A DNA stretch of 64,000 nt from Komagataella phaffii GS115 (GCF_000027005.1 NC_012965.1:545001-609000), one strand, 5' to 3'. Shown: positions 27,988 to 38,290, counted from the stretch's first letter. The notes: generated by a model from the sequence alone, not told the origin. Made by a program: numbers and translations.

Positions 27988-28045
27988 AGGGTTGTGTAAA
28001 ACTACAATCTAATATCAAAGTTTCCTGTTATTATTTTTTTCTACT

Positions 28046-29143
28046 CTAAATGTATCCCAAAAGTCTCAAGATGTAGTCAAGAAAAATGCCTGCAAAGAAA
28101 ATATGGCCATTATTGATATTGTTTCGGAAATGGTACCAGCAATCTTTGGGGTTATCCAAGTCTACTTTTCTGACCATTTGAAATACTCTGTAGCCTCCAA
28201 TTATGGCTCCAAGTGCAAATCCGGGCCCCATGCTGTTCATGTATCCACTCAATGCAAATGTCGCCATTTGAATTGTAGTGAGTCCGTACATGATTGGTTT
28301 GGATTTGTCACCCCAAGCCAAAGCCGTAGACTTAATTCCAGCCTTGACGTCGAATTTCTTATCTTGGTGGGCATATATGGTATCGTAAGTCATACACCAG
28401 GCGAAGCTGGATAGATACAGCGGAATCATAGAGGACCAGTTCCAAACACCCATAGCCGGGAATCCTAGTAAGGCTCCCCAAGTGAAACACGAACTTAATA
28501 CAACTTGTGGGTAGTACGTAATTCTTTTGAAAAGTGGATAAACTGCCACTGGAACCAATGAAACAGCTCCCAATAGGAAACAGTCCGCTGGTAATTGCAA
28601 TAACACACCCAGACCAACAGCCAGTTGAGCACCCAAGAATGTAATCGCTTGCTTGGGTGTAACTCTTCTGCTAGCCAGTGGTCTCTCTATAGTTCTTTCC
28701 ACTTTGTTGTCTAGATCTCGATCTAATAAGTCATTAATTGTGCAACCTGCTCCTCTCATTATCAATGCACCCACTCCAAATACTCCCAGCATCCACAAAG
28801 TGGAAGATAATGGAGCAGTGGTGGAATACGCGGCCATAGTAATCGACCATGTACACGGTGAATACAACAACCAAGACCCAATGGGTTTTTCCAGCCTCAT
28901 CAGCTCCGCATAAGGTATCCATTTTTCAGGCAATTTGCCTATTACTCCCAGGCCGTCTAATCTGGCCTGTCTGGCAGCTGCTAGTTTATCAGCATCAAAT
29001 ATGGGAGTTTCTTGAACGACTGTGTTAAGCTTTTTAGTCGAACTTGATATCAATCGAAACTTCTGATTGACGCTTTTTTGAGCAAGCCATTTCAAACCTA
29101 ATCTATGCCTTCCAAGTAGTAAGTACCTGGAATGATTGTTCAT
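28046..29143 (-). CDS. COQ2: 4-hydroxybenzoate polyprenyltransferase, mitochondrial
   Basis: A 365-residue UbiA-family integral membrane enzyme of the inner mitochondrial membrane. It attaches the polyprenyl tail to 4-hydroxybenzoate in ubiquinone synthesis. The first ~38 residues are basic and free of acidic residues, suiting a mitochondrial presequence. The first Asp-rich motif NDLLDRDLD is at residues 137-145 and the second, DTIYAHQDKKFD, at 254-265, both Mg-prenyl-diphosphate sites. Eight or nine hydrophobic segments cover the rest. The length agrees with yeast Coq2 (372). The gene is 88 bp downstream of VPS3 on the same strand. Confidence 0.95.
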   Translation of the reverse strand: MNNHSRYLLLGRHRLGLKWLAQKSVNQKFRLISSSTKKLNTVVQETPIFDADKLAAARQARLDGLGVIGKLPEKWIPYAELMRLEKPIGSWLLYSPCTWSITMAAYSTTAPLSSTLWMLGVFGVGALIMRGAGCTINDLLDRDLDNKVERTIERPLASRRVTPKQAITFLGAQLAVGLGVLLQLPADCFLLGAVSLVPVAVYPLFKRITYYPQVVLSSCFTWGALLGFPAMGVWNWSSMIPLYLSSFAWCMTYDTIYAHQDKKFDVKAGIKSTALAWGDKSKPIMYGLTTIQMATFALSGYMNSMGPGFALGAIIGGYRVFQMVRKVDLDNPKDCWYHFRNNINNGHIFFAGIFLDYILRLLGYI

Positions 29144-29231
29144 TTTTCAGGTGTATTGACCAGGGATCTCAGATCGGGCCGTTCTACTTTAAACTCAAAA
29201 TGGTGTGTGGATGCAGTTTATGTAAATCTAT

Positions 29232-32200
29232 CTAAAGTTCTGGTATATGTCCGTTTCGTCCTTTAGACTCTTCAGAATTATCTGGTTCCTCTCCAGAGTT
29301 AAGTATATCACGGTATAAGTTTTCTATGGCGCTCAGTTTGCCTTTAGTAAGGTTTTTTCTCATCAAAACATCGTTGTAGGAGTCTTCAATCGAGAGTAAG
29401 TTCCCCAAGAGGAATGAGTTGATCTGTTGGATTCGAAGATTGTCCGGAATTTTATTCAACAACCCGTTGAAATTGTCCAATTGAACGAGAGCTGGTAGCA
29501 TATCAGAATTGCCATCCAATTGTTCGGTCTTGAAAATGTTGTACTTGTTCAAGAAATGTTCAATTAATTGAGAATCATTTAGAATCAGGTATCGATCAAA
29601 AATGGACATTAATAACAGATCGTGGACGTTCGTATTTTCGTCTGCTGATATATCCGTATCTTGTTCAAAGAGGTTATCGGATTCAACAACCAAATTCTGT
29701 ACAGCTTCAAGCTGTGACGTGTGTCCCTCTTCAGTGTCTGGAAACGTTCCAGCTAACCTAAACGACACAGCGTACTCTTCCGCCGTATGGAAATCTGTAA
29801 GATTCAGTAAAATATCAATCACCTTTTCATGGTCATCTCTCTTGCTTTCTATCATAGCGATTAAATAGGGAATTTGATTTTCATATGGCTCCAACAACTT
29901 GAAACATTCATTCACGACATTCAGAGTCTTTCTATTCGACAATGAAGCTGTGTTCCGAGTTATTTGGGACAAATATTTAGAAAATGTGTGATAGGTAGCA
30001 AGTATTTCTTTGTACTCAGGTTTAGCTGCTTGAAGACGCAAAAATGTGGTAAACACCAATTTTGGTGTCTTCAAATCCTGGTACATCTTTACCAGTTCAT
30101 CTAACCTTCCATTTTGATCCTGAAGCTTGAGAAGAAAAGGAGGTAACAGCTCTAACAAGTAATCTCCAAGAAATTGAAGTTCATGTCTTTCATTGACAAG
30201 TATATCCAAGTACTCAAACTTCGTCTGAACTTTATTCGAGCTCATTTGGTCGATCAAATGCAACACCTTGATCTCTGGAACACTGATACGCAAATCTTTA
30301 GAACTAAACAATCGTAGTGCGGCCGAAGGAGAGTATCCAAGTAACCAGTTCCCATAATCCCACAAAACAGTCTCATCCGTAATTTGACTAATGAAATACT
30401 TGATAAACTGGTCAATGCTGAACTGCATCTTTAGTTCGTTGTAAATCTCATCCTTGTAGTCGCCTTTGATGAGATTTCTCCAAACGGATAATGCTGCCAG
30501 ATTTTCATTTGATCTTTGATAATACTTGATCAAAAGGGTCCAATGGTTCCCATCAATGAGCAATTGTTCCAATTTGGCACTCACTCTTTGGACGTTCTTA
30601 ATGAGACTCTTCTGGACCTTGGAAAAGTTCTCACTAGTCACTCTGTTATTCAAAAGGTATAGTTTCATCAAGGCTATCTCCAAAGTTTCAATCATTGAAG
30701 CTTTATCATAGTCGTGACGAAAAGACTTCTTTGAAAACCATTTCAAAAGATAAGATTCAAAAAACGAGTATGCCTCTGTTCCTTCCGATAGTTGGTTGAT
30801 ATGCTTATCCGATACCTGATTCATTTTTGGAATTAACCCTTGAAACATCCATATAGATTCACCTATAATATCGTCACTTCCTTGAAATATATTTACAAGA
30901 ACTCTTGGATCTCCCTCAAATGCTGATATTGAATAATCTAAGAGTTGTTGATACTGGCCGGATTCAATGAATAGTAATTGGCACAGATCATTTAAAAATT
31001 GCCATTCAATACTTTCAAAGTGGGTATTAGATCCTGAGGATTTGTTCAACACGTTCATTTCATCTTGGATATCATCAATAAACGTTGACAATTCATTGGC
31101 AGTATATTCTTGAGTAAGTGTAAAATTTTCCATAAACTGCATCAGCCTAGGTATCTGTTGTAATAGTTTTACACCTTCATAAGTGCTATAAACAACGGTA
31201 GACGAAGGTACTTGCGAGTATTTTGTTGCTAAATCATTTTCAACAGTGATTCTTTCTAATTCCGCTGGTGTCGATTGTGGATTTACGGGAATCTTCGTGA
31301 CCAGATCCTTTAGGTCTTTAAAATTTGTGTAGAAAAGGTGACTGACTTGACTAATCTTCACCCTATGGCTAAACTTCATCGATTGAACTTCTTGTTGGTT
31401 ATGCAAGGAATGAACATAAATGTAATTTGAGAACCCTCCGATAGAAAAGGGGTAATCTACATTCAAAGACGATGGGTACGTGTTCCAAGGTATGGTTCCA
31501 CGACTAATATTTCCGTCTGTATCAACTACCATTCCCATGGCAGGTTCATCTTGCTTCGTTCCGCATGATAGCAGGAACTCATTCTGGGAAACCGGTGCTA
31601 TCAACGGTTTTATCTTGGAAGGACTTGGGCCTGATGAGACTGGAAATAATTTCACTTTGAAAAGGTTATTAACATCTAACAGATCGTACTCAATACCATT
31701 GGAAATGAGTGCAAAGTGCGAACGTATTAATCCAGTGATGGCATTGGCATAACTTATATCTTTGTGAAGCTTGATACTTTCTTTAAAAACGTTTACCAAT
31801 CTCAAAAACTTGGAAGTGAACACTGAAACTTGTACAAAATCTGGGGACTTTGTTTGGCTTGAATGCACTAAGTTCCCTCTAACTCGATCGATAGACAACG
31901 AATCGTAATCAAGAGACACGTCCGTTACATCTTTGATTTTTCCAACACTAGCAGGCGAGAATTCTGGAAGCATGAATATAGAGACCAACGATCCACAATG
32001 CACCAACGCCCTATCGATTGAAGGGAGAAGAAGTATCTTTTTGATGGGTTTTACCTTGGATGTATGAAAGCTCTGTCTTGATATTAGTATGTAGCCCGTT
32101 TCGTCATCTAGCTTGAACATGTGAAGAATCTCCCCAACAGATGTGCCTATGTACAGGTTTTGATCCCAAGCTTCTATGCAAGTGATGGTGGCGTCGTTTG

Positions 32201-33197
32201 AACCTAAAATACCAGAATTCTGTATGGGAATATCCTTAACTACGGAGCTGAGGATGAAAGGGCCAGGAGACACTCTTGGTTCCTGATTACCAAGTTGAGG
32301 CGATCCAGAAGACGACCTGACATGTCTTGATTCTTGTGATTGCTGTGGGGCAAGGTAATCGTCTGGTTTCAAATATTCTTGGGAGTTATTCTGGTGAAGT
32401 TCCTTCAGTTCTTGTTGTTCTGAATCGTTGGGCTCATGATTTTCGGGATATCTTTCATCTATCTGATCTTCTTGAAATTCAGGAGTTCCTAATGGGATTT
32501 CTTGAACGTCCCTGGCCGTTGTAAACTCATCAGTTATTTTAGGTATTGCAGGCTGCTCTATTTGCCTATTGTTGTCATCTTCTAGAAATTCTTCCCGTGT
32601 TTCAATTTTTTTGTCAACAGAGTCTTCTTCTAGATCTTGCTGACTCTTCTTTCCTTCTTCATTGGCAGAATTCTCTAAGGGATTGACTCGATTCTGCGAA
32701 CTAATATCGAGAGGAGAGGGTGAGACCTTCACGACTTCACTCACATCAGGCCCTCCAGGGGATTGTTCAGGGGATTGTTCAGGGGGCTGTTCAGGGCCTA
32801 CCAATCCCTCTTGGTGTCGAATTCCTTCTATCATATCTTGCTCCTCCTTCTGATTCTCCTGGTGTGCTTCACCGCTCGCCTCATACGTCTCAGTTGTCTT
32901 CTTACTCGAATCATCGACTTTCTCAAGTCCATTCGAAGAAAGCGACACATTCTCAACCAATTGTTGAGGCTGATTCAAAATTGCGCTAACTTCTGACTTG
33001 TCTCCACCATCAATGACGTTGTCTTCCTCCAACGTTGGAGTATTACTCTTTGATGTGTCTCTTGAAGCACAATGTGGAGATTCACCTTCCCCTTCTTCAC
33101 TAGGAGACGCCGAAGCTGCCACGCTTGTGGCCGCTGATACGGAAGGCTTTGATTTATTCCGACCAGAGTTCCTTCCTTGTCTCTGCTTTCTGGCCAT
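29232..33197 (-). CDS. VPS3: Vps3, CORVET tethering complex subunit
   Basis: 1321 residues. The N-terminal ~330 are acidic, Gln/Glu/Ser-rich and apparently disordered, including a short EQPPEQSPEQSP repeat. A CNH/beta-propeller region follows. It has ITCIEAWDQNLYIGTSVGEI, then IKKILLLPSIDRALVHCGSL and IFMLPEFSP, which parallel yeast Vps3 closely. The C-terminal two thirds is an alpha-solenoid of the TGFBRAP1/Vps3 type. Family knowledge: Vps3 binds the Rab5 homologue Vps21 and tethers endosomes as part of CORVET. It is longer than S. cerevisiae Vps3 (1011), mostly in the disordered N terminus. The frame is open 29 codons upstream to a TTG. The ATG at 33195-33197 (MARKQRQGRNSGRNKSKPS) is used. 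Confidence 0.88.
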   Translation of the reverse strand: MARKQRQGRNSGRNKSKPSVSAATSVAASASPSEEGEGESPHCASRDTSKSNTPTLEEDNVIDGGDKSEVSAILNQPQQLVENVSLSSNGLEKVDDSSKKTTETYEASGEAHQENQKEEQDMIEGIRHQEGLVGPEQPPEQSPEQSPGGPDVSEVVKVSPSPLDISSQNRVNPLENSANEEGKKSQQDLEEDSVDKKIETREEFLEDDNNRQIEQPAIPKITDEFTTARDVQEIPLGTPEFQEDQIDERYPENHEPNDSEQQELKELHQNNSQEYLKPDDYLAPQQSQESRHVRSSSGSPQLGNQEPRVSPGPFILSSVVKDIPIQNSGILGSNDATITCIEAWDQNLYIGTSVGEILHMFKLDDETGYILISRQSFHTSKVKPIKKILLLPSIDRALVHCGSLVSIFMLPEFSPASVGKIKDVTDVSLDYDSLSIDRVRGNLVHSSQTKSPDFVQVSVFTSKFLRLVNVFKESIKLHKDISYANAITGLIRSHFALISNGIEYDLLDVNNLFKVKLFPVSSGPSPSKIKPLIAPVSQNEFLLSCGTKQDEPAMGMVVDTDGNISRGTIPWNTYPSSLNVDYPFSIGGFSNYIYVHSLHNQQEVQSMKFSHRVKISQVSHLFYTNFKDLKDLVTKIPVNPQSTPAELERITVENDLATKYSQVPSSTVVYSTYEGVKLLQQIPRLMQFMENFTLTQEYTANELSTFIDDIQDEMNVLNKSSGSNTHFESIEWQFLNDLCQLLFIESGQYQQLLDYSISAFEGDPRVLVNIFQGSDDIIGESIWMFQGLIPKMNQVSDKHINQLSEGTEAYSFFESYLLKWFSKKSFRHDYDKASMIETLEIALMKLYLLNNRVTSENFSKVQKSLIKNVQRVSAKLEQLLIDGNHWTLLIKYYQRSNENLAALSVWRNLIKGDYKDEIYNELKMQFSIDQFIKYFISQITDETVLWDYGNWLLGYSPSAALRLFSSKDLRISVPEIKVLHLIDQMSSNKVQTKFEYLDILVNERHELQFLGDYLLELLPPFLLKLQDQNGRLDELVKMYQDLKTPKLVFTTFLRLQAAKPEYKEILATYHTFSKYLSQITRNTASLSNRKTLNVVNECFKLLEPYENQIPYLIAMIESKRDDHEKVIDILLNLTDFHTAEEYAVSFRLAGTFPDTEEGHTSQLEAVQNLVVESDNLFEQDTDISADENTNVHDLLLMSIFDRYLILNDSQLIEHFLNKYNIFKTEQLDGNSDMLPALVQLDNFNGLLNKIPDNLRIQQINSFLLGNLLSIEDSYNDVLMRKNLTKGKLSAIENLYRDILNSGEEPDNSEESKGRNGHIPEL

Positions 33198-33357
33198 GAT
33201 TGGATGGCACTGATCTTCTACGGATCTACTCGATGGACAGGTTGAACTAACTGTAGAACGAAAGATCCGATATCTTTCGCTCAAATAATACCTATATCAA
33301 TATATTATTTTCGATTAGTATTATATAAATTAAATTTTATAAAGGTTGAGACTGCAT

Positions 33358-34857
33358 TTATCCAAACAGTTTGATATCATCCTTCAAAATGTCCTCTCCT
33401 TCTGATTCACCTTGTACCTCTTCGTTATGCTCATCCTCGTTCATGTTGACCTTTTGCCCAAATAATGACGCAAAAAACTCGTCAATTTGGTAGTCGTTCC
33501 ACTTGTAGGCATGTGGGTTGGAGGCTTCAAAATTCAATAATGGATCTTGAACTGTATACCTCAGCTTACGACCCTTAGTCGCTTTTCTTTCATAACTTTT
33601 ATGCAATTTGGATTTCGAAAATGTAATAACAGTTGATGTAGATGTCAGCTTCTGTGTATCAGAAACTTTCTTATCGACTAGATCGTTCAGAAGAACTCTA
33701 TAGAAATCGTCATCATCATAGATATATTTGTTTTCCTTCAAAGATCGGTCAATGTTGCTGAAGTATTTGGTCTCATTGTTATCTTTATCGTTGTCGATCA
33801 ATTCATCATCATCTACTACTTCTTCTGTCTCGGTGTATCCTAATGGCACTACGCTTCTTCTGTTGAGTCTGGTTCTTTTGATTAATCTATCCATGTCTGC
33901 CAAATAGTTGTCCACTTGAGTCGAACTATCTTGGTTAATAGCCTTGAATTTGGATGAGCTCAAAGCAGTTGCTCCGGAAGCATTTTGGACTTTTTGAGAC
34001 CATTTAACGAGGACGTTCCTTCTATATTCATTAACTATGTTATCCAACTTGGAAGATTCCTCCAAATAATGCTGTAAACTACGTTTCTTACTTGGAATAG
34101 GGGGAAACTCTTGGCTCACAATCTTGCTTTTGTTTAATAGCTTGCCTCTCAGTTCTAAAGTGACATCCAATAAATTGTATAGTTTATCTTGTAGCTTATC
34201 CAGGTGTTTGGAAGACTTTGGTGCTTTATTCTGTTCGTAATATTCTTTGTTAATGGGTAGACCATTCGATGCTACTAATCCTTTCTGTAATTTTATTCTG
34301 AGGTCAACCAATTGATCATACTGTTTCTGCTGATTCAACACTGCAAACCCTTTCAGTGCATCTTGTTTATTGGAAGTTGATAATTGGTTTACAATGGTTT
34401 TCCTTTCGGAGCTTATAAGTTGCTGTAGTTTTGATCTCTTGTAGTCTAGATCTTCACCTGAGTTAGATTCTTCTTCACTCTCAGAATCACCTTGGCTTTG
34501 ATCACTATTTTTTTCATCCGATTCGGACTCTGATCCTGAAACCGAAAGTGCATCTTCAGTTTCCGAATGTTCAACATCCTCATCGTCCTCCTCCTCATCG
34601 TCCTCGTCTCCAAAAACATCGGCTCTACTACTCTTTTTTCCCTCGTATTGTCCTCCCAATTTAACTGCGTTCTCTCTTATCCTTGACTTGCCAACTTTAA
34701 CATAGTGGTTACTTTTATCCTCTTCACTCTCGGAGCCAAAAGAACTATTATCTCCATAGTCAAGTACTGCTCCTCCTTCTTGGTCTTCTATATCAAAATC
34801 TCCAGACGCTGGTTGAGACAATTCTGCCAATGTTTCAGCCAATGTCTTTCTAGCCAT
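33358..34857 (-). CDS. BFR2: Bfr2, AATF-family ribosome biogenesis factor
   Basis: A 499-residue nucleolar protein of the small-subunit processome. It starts MARKTLAETLAELSQPASGDFDIED, the typical Bfr2/AATF opening, followed by a long acidic segment (residues ~75-140). The AATF core (residues ~145-330) contains RSKLQQLISSERKTIVNQL and VLVKWSQKVQ. The C-terminal TRAUB domain begins near YIYDDDDFYRVLLNDLVDKK and includes ERKATKGRKLRYTVQDPLLNFE. The length agrees with yeast Bfr2 (534). LTV1, another 40S biogenesis gene, is 99 bp upstream on the same strand. An RRPE-like motif lies in between. Confidence 0.93.
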   Translation of the reverse strand: MARKTLAETLAELSQPASGDFDIEDQEGGAVLDYGDNSSFGSESEEDKSNHYVKVGKSRIRENAVKLGGQYEGKKSSRADVFGDEDDEEEDDEDVEHSETEDALSVSGSESESDEKNSDQSQGDSESEEESNSGEDLDYKRSKLQQLISSERKTIVNQLSTSNKQDALKGFAVLNQQKQYDQLVDLRIKLQKGLVASNGLPINKEYYEQNKAPKSSKHLDKLQDKLYNLLDVTLELRGKLLNKSKIVSQEFPPIPSKKRSLQHYLEESSKLDNIVNEYRRNVLVKWSQKVQNASGATALSSSKFKAINQDSSTQVDNYLADMDRLIKRTRLNRRSVVPLGYTETEEVVDDDELIDNDKDNNETKYFSNIDRSLKENKYIYDDDDFYRVLLNDLVDKKVSDTQKLTSTSTVITFSKSKLHKSYERKATKGRKLRYTVQDPLLNFEASNPHAYKWNDYQIDEFFASLFGQKVNMNEDEHNEEVQGESEGEDILKDDIKLFG

Positions 34858-34879
34858 GCTATGTAGTTCTCTACTAAAT

Positions 34880-34890
34880 AAAATTTTTCA
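34880..34890 (-). promoter_or_regulatory. RRPE-like element before BFR2
   Basis: The minus strand reads TGAAAAATTTT, an exact match to the ribosomal-RNA-processing element, 22-33 bp before the BFR2 ATG. In yeast this motif marks ribosome biogenesis genes. The short distance to the start is unusual. Confidence 0.4.
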
Positions 34891-34956
34891 GATTTTTTTT
34901 TCTTCCCTCGCTTATCTAAGATATGACAAGCGGGATGCTGGATGTGATCTATTCTA

Positions 34957-36228
34957 CTATTTACTCAACTTCAAAGAACTAACCCCATTGCTTAGGGAAT
35001 CTACCTGTGATTGCTCCTTCTTGAATGAACGGCCTGCTCTTCCCTTAGAAACCGAGTCGGCACCTCGTTTGAAAGCGGCAAGGTCTTCACTCTTTTTGGC
35101 AAGCCTTCTGCCCCCCCTTTGCAGCTCGTAATTTCCAAGTAAATCGTCGATCATTCCTTCAAGATCCTGTCTTTCTTCCTTCATGTCAAACGGCTGATAC
35201 TCTTCATCTTCGTCTTCGTCTTCTTCTTCGTATTGGCGCTTGATAAGCTCGAATTTATCATCTAACAGCTCCAATCCCTCGGACCTATATGAAGCAGAGG
35301 AGGACATGGAAAAACTGGAGGTGTCGGTCATGGCCCCCTTCTTTCTCCTTTGCTTTTGTTTCTTCTTGTTACTACTCTCTGCTGTGGCAGCAATCTTGGG
35401 TTCCTTGGATAAATCAGGAAGTTCACCTACAATGTCTCCTTCCTCCTCATCGGAATCGAAATCATCATCCGAATCCCAGGTGTTAGCAATTTTTCCTTGC
35501 TTTTGTGCAATTTTGAATTTCTGGAAATCTTTTTGCCAGTCAAATTCAGCATTATTGTTATCGGAGTCGTATTCTGCCAGCTCATCAGCATAATTGTCAA
35601 TGTCCCACTCGTCGAAATCTTGATTTTCGAATTCTTGGTCTTCTGCTGCACCAGATTTCAACAAGTCATCAAATATATCTCCCTCTTCCGCATCCTGCTC
35701 TGCATCTATATAGGCTTCGTCCTCCAAAGCAATTAATACCTCTCGCAGCCTAGGATCCATATCTGGCTTAAATCCTTTAATCTCATCAGGAACATCCTGT
35801 TGAGTTCTGTGGTCATATTCTTTAATGCTGTCAGATTGAAATAGCTTAGGGTCCAAAAATTCCTGTGGTTCTTTGATAACGATATCACTAGCCTTCTTTT
35901 TCACTGGCTCTTCCTTTTTAGGGATAAATACACCCTGTTGTTCCCCGATTGGCTTCAAATGTTGCATGTAATCGTAGCTGGAGTCGTCATAGATAATACC
36001 GTAGAGAGCTGCCTCTCCTTCGTTTTTCCTGACTTGGTCTTTTAATTCTTCGTCTAACTCCTTCTTGGTCTTCAGTCTTAAGTTCGGTCTTTTAGCTTCA
36101 TCGCCCTTAGGCAACGGTTTCAGAACCAAATCTGGAGCATCTTCGTCATAATATAAAGGGTCCTCCCGGGATCGATAAACAAGTTTGAAAGTCTGGGCCG
36201 ACTTTTTGTCGAACTTTTTCCTTCCCAT
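34957..36228 (-). CDS. LTV1: Ltv1, 40S subunit maturation and export factor
   Basis: 423 residues starting MGRKKFDKKSAQTFKLVYRS, the conserved Ltv1 N terminus that binds the 40S head. YDDSSYDYMQHLKPIGE, ALEDEAYIDAEQDAEEGDIFDDLL and FDEWDIDNYADELAEYDSDN are all family-typical acidic blocks. Ltv1 associates with uS3 and eS10 on pre-40S particles and must be phosphorylated by Hrr25 to leave. The length is similar to yeast Ltv1 (463). A 20-nt T tract lies in the 136-bp divergent promoter shared with APC11. Confidence 0.94.
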   Translation of the reverse strand: MGRKKFDKKSAQTFKLVYRSREDPLYYDEDAPDLVLKPLPKGDEAKRPNLRLKTKKELDEELKDQVRKNEGEAALYGIIYDDSSYDYMQHLKPIGEQQGVFIPKKEEPVKKKASDIVIKEPQEFLDPKLFQSDSIKEYDHRTQQDVPDEIKGFKPDMDPRLREVLIALEDEAYIDAEQDAEEGDIFDDLLKSGAAEDQEFENQDFDEWDIDNYADELAEYDSDNNNAEFDWQKDFQKFKIAQKQGKIANTWDSDDDFDSDEEEGDIVGELPDLSKEPKIAATAESSNKKKQKQRRKKGAMTDTSSFSMSSSASYRSEGLELLDDKFELIKRQYEEEDEDEDEEYQPFDMKEERQDLEGMIDDLLGNYELQRGGRRLAKKSEDLAAFKRGADSVSKGRAGRSFKKEQSQVDSLSNGVSSLKLSK

Positions 36229-36364
36229 TTCTATCTGATTATTCTTGCAGTGCTTGCCTGTATTCTTTTTTTTTTTTTTTTTTTTTTCTTAGGTAAGGTC
36301 TGCCGCGATACGATCATTCTACGATCCACCCACACTTGTCCTCCAGAAGAACAACCCACCTCCA

Positions 36365-36784
36365 ATGAAGGTAACCATTCAGAACTGGCATTCCATTTTT
36401 GCCTGGCACTGGGATGTACCTGGTGACGAAGTTTGCGGAATATGCCGAGTCGCCTTTGATGGAACCTGCCCTGTATGCAAGTTCCCCGGAGATCAATGTC
36501 CAATTGGTAAGTTTTTTGATTGTCTTTTTTGTTTTGTAATTTTGCGCTCACATGTGGGCCATGTACTGACTTTTTGCCCAGCAATTGGCTCCTGCCATCA
36601 CTCGTTTCACATGCATTGCATTTTAAAATGGTTGGATACAGACACTTCAAAGGGGTTGTGTCCAATGTGTAGACAGATATTCACCTTGGAGAACTCCAAT
36701 AACAAGGAAGTCTTCGAAGCACTTAGTGGGAGGCCGTCCCCTTTGGAGGAAGGCATTCTCGAACAGGAGGGAACGCCCGTCTAG
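36365..36784 (+). CDS. APC11: Apc11, RING-H2 subunit of the anaphase-promoting complex (spliced)
   Basis: Two exons, 36365-36506 and 36582-36784, encode 114 residues. The spliced joint reads GDQCPIAIGSCHHSFHMHC, as in Apc11 orthologues. The RING-H2 finger is EVCGICRVAFDGTCPVCKFPGDQC (broken here into known Cys pairs), then CHHSFHMHC and TSKGLCPMCRQ. The N-terminal MKVTIQNWHSIFAWHWDVP matches the cullin-binding strand. Family knowledge: Apc11 with Apc2 forms the ubiquitin ligase core that triggers anaphase. The 75-nt intron is in frame and has no stop, so a naive reading gives a false 139-residue protein with 25 inserted residues inside the RING. The ATG at 36365 gives the conserved start. Confidence 0.93.
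   Translation: MKVTIQNWHSIFAWHWDVPGDEVCGICRVAFDGTCPVCKFPGDQCPIGKFFDCLFCFVILRSHVGHVLTFCPAIGSCHHSFHMHCILKWLDTDTSKGLCPMCRQIFTLENSNNKEVFEALSGRPSPLEEGILEQEGTPV
36507..36581 (+). other. APC11 spliceosomal intron, length divisible by three
   Basis: 75 nt: donor GTAAGT, branch TACTGAC (36564-36570), acceptor TTTGCCCAG. No stop codon in the reading frame. Removing it restores the conserved RING spacing. Confidence 0.9.
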
Positions 36785-36934
36785 AAAATTACGTAACCTC
36801 AATTTGTGCACGTGGATATTGTTAGCATTGTAGCAGACTTCCGATCAACTTACGACTATGACATCATAGGTCTAGAGGTTCCAAAATTTTGCTGAAATGA
36901 AAAGACTTTTTACCCTTAAAGTTTATTGCAAAAC

Positions 36935-38290
36935 ATGGGTGAAAATTGTTACACTATCGTCGTTAAATTGGGAACCAGTTCCGTGGTAGATGAAGAAACC
37001 AGGGAACCAAGAATCGCAACTATGTCTCGTATTGTCGAGACCCTTGTTAAGCTGCGAAGGAAGGGCCATCGAATTGTCATCGTCTCCTCAGGTGCCATCG
37101 CTGTGGGCATGAAGAGAGTCAACATGAAGCGGAAACCAAAAAAGTTACAGCAAGTGCAGGCATTGGCTGCTATAGGACAAGGCCGTTTGATAGGACTTTG
37201 GGACGACCTTTTCCGTCAGTTGAATCAGCCTATTGCGCAGATTTTACTGACTAGAACGGATTTGGTCGATTACACCCAGTTTAAGAACGCTGAAAATACA
37301 TTGGAACAGCTTATTAAAATGGGTATTATTCCTATTGTCAATGAGAATGACACCCTATCCATTCAAGAAATCAAATTTGGTGACAATGACACCTTATCCG
37401 CCATAACAGCTGGTATGTGTCATGCAGACTACCTGTTTTTGGTGACTGATGTGGACTGTCTTTACACGGATAACCCTCGTACGAATCCGGACGCTGAGCC
37501 AATCGTGTTAGTTAGAAATATGAGGAATCTAAACGTCAATACCGAAAGTGGAGGTTCCGCCGTAGGAACAGGAGGAATGACAACTAAATTGATCGCAGCT
37601 GATTTGGGTGTATCTGCAGGTGTTACAACGATTATTTGCAAAAGTGAACATCCCGAGCAGATTTTGGACATTGTAGAGTACAGTATCCGTGCTGATAGAG
37701 TCGAAAATGAGGCTAAATATCTGGTCATCAACGAAGAGGAAACTGTGGAACAATTTCAAGAGATCAATCGGTCAGAACTGAGGGAGTTGAACAAGCTGGA
37801 CATTCCTTTGCATACACGTTTCGTTGGCCACAGTTTTAATGCTGTTAATAACAAAGAGTTTTGGTTACTCCATGGACTAAAGGCCAACGGAGCCATTATC
37901 ATTGATCCAGGTTGTTATAAGGCTATCACTAGAAAAAACAAAGCTGGTATTCTTCCAGCTGGAATTATTTCCGTAGAGGGTAATTTCCATGAATACGAGT
38001 GTGTTGATGTTAAGGTAGGACTAAGAGATCCAGATGACCCACATTCACTAGACCCCAATGAAGAACTTTACGTCGTTGGCCGTGCCCGTTGTAATTACCC
38101 CAGCAATCAAATCAACAAAATTAAGGGTCTACAAAGCTCGCAGATCGAGCAGGTTCTAGGTTACGCTGACGGTGAGTATGTTGTTCACAGGGACAACTTG
38201 GCTTTCCCAGTATTTGCCGATCCAGAACTGTTGGATGTTGTTGAGAGTACCCTGTCTGAACAGGAGAGAGAATCCAAACCAAATAAATAG
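36935..38290 (+). CDS. PRO1: Glutamate 5-kinase (gamma-glutamyl kinase)
   Basis: A 451-residue cytosolic enzyme for the first step of proline synthesis: ATP + L-glutamate to gamma-glutamyl phosphate. The amino-acid-kinase domain (residues ~8-270) starts [15 protein letters not shown] and contains [15 protein letters not shown], the proline-feedback region [19 protein letters not shown], and [17 protein letters not shown]-terminal PUA domain (residues ~320-435) carries [19 protein letters not shown]. The length is close to yeast Pro1 (428). The frame is open three codons upstream to a TTG; the ATG at 36935 is used. Confidence 0.96.
   Translation: MGENCYTIVVKLGTSSVVDEETREPRIATMSRIVETLVKLRRKGHRIVIVSSGAIAVGMKRVNMKRKPKKLQQVQALAAIGQGRLIGLWDDLFRQLNQPIAQILLTRTDLVDYTQFKNAENTLEQLIKMGIIPIVNENDTLSIQEIKFGDNDTLSAITAGMCHADYLFLVTDVDCLYTDNPRTNPDAEPIVLVRNMRNLNVNTESGGSAVGTGGMTTKLIAADLGVSAGVTTIICKSEHPEQILDIVEYSIRADRVENEAKYLVINEEETVEQFQEINRSELRELNKLDIPLHTRFVGHSFNAVNNKEFWLLHGLKANGAIIIDPGCYKAITRKNKAGILPAGIISVEGNFHEYECVDVKVGLRDPDDPHSLDPNEELYVVGRARCNYPSNQINKIKGLQSSQIEQVLGYADGEYVVHRDNLAFPVFADPELLDVVESTLSEQERESKPNK

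Noticed and set aside
36231..36665. 144-codon minus-strand frame opposite APC11
   Set aside because: It runs across the T tract and the antisense of the RING exon, with a poly-Lys artefact. Not a plausible gene.
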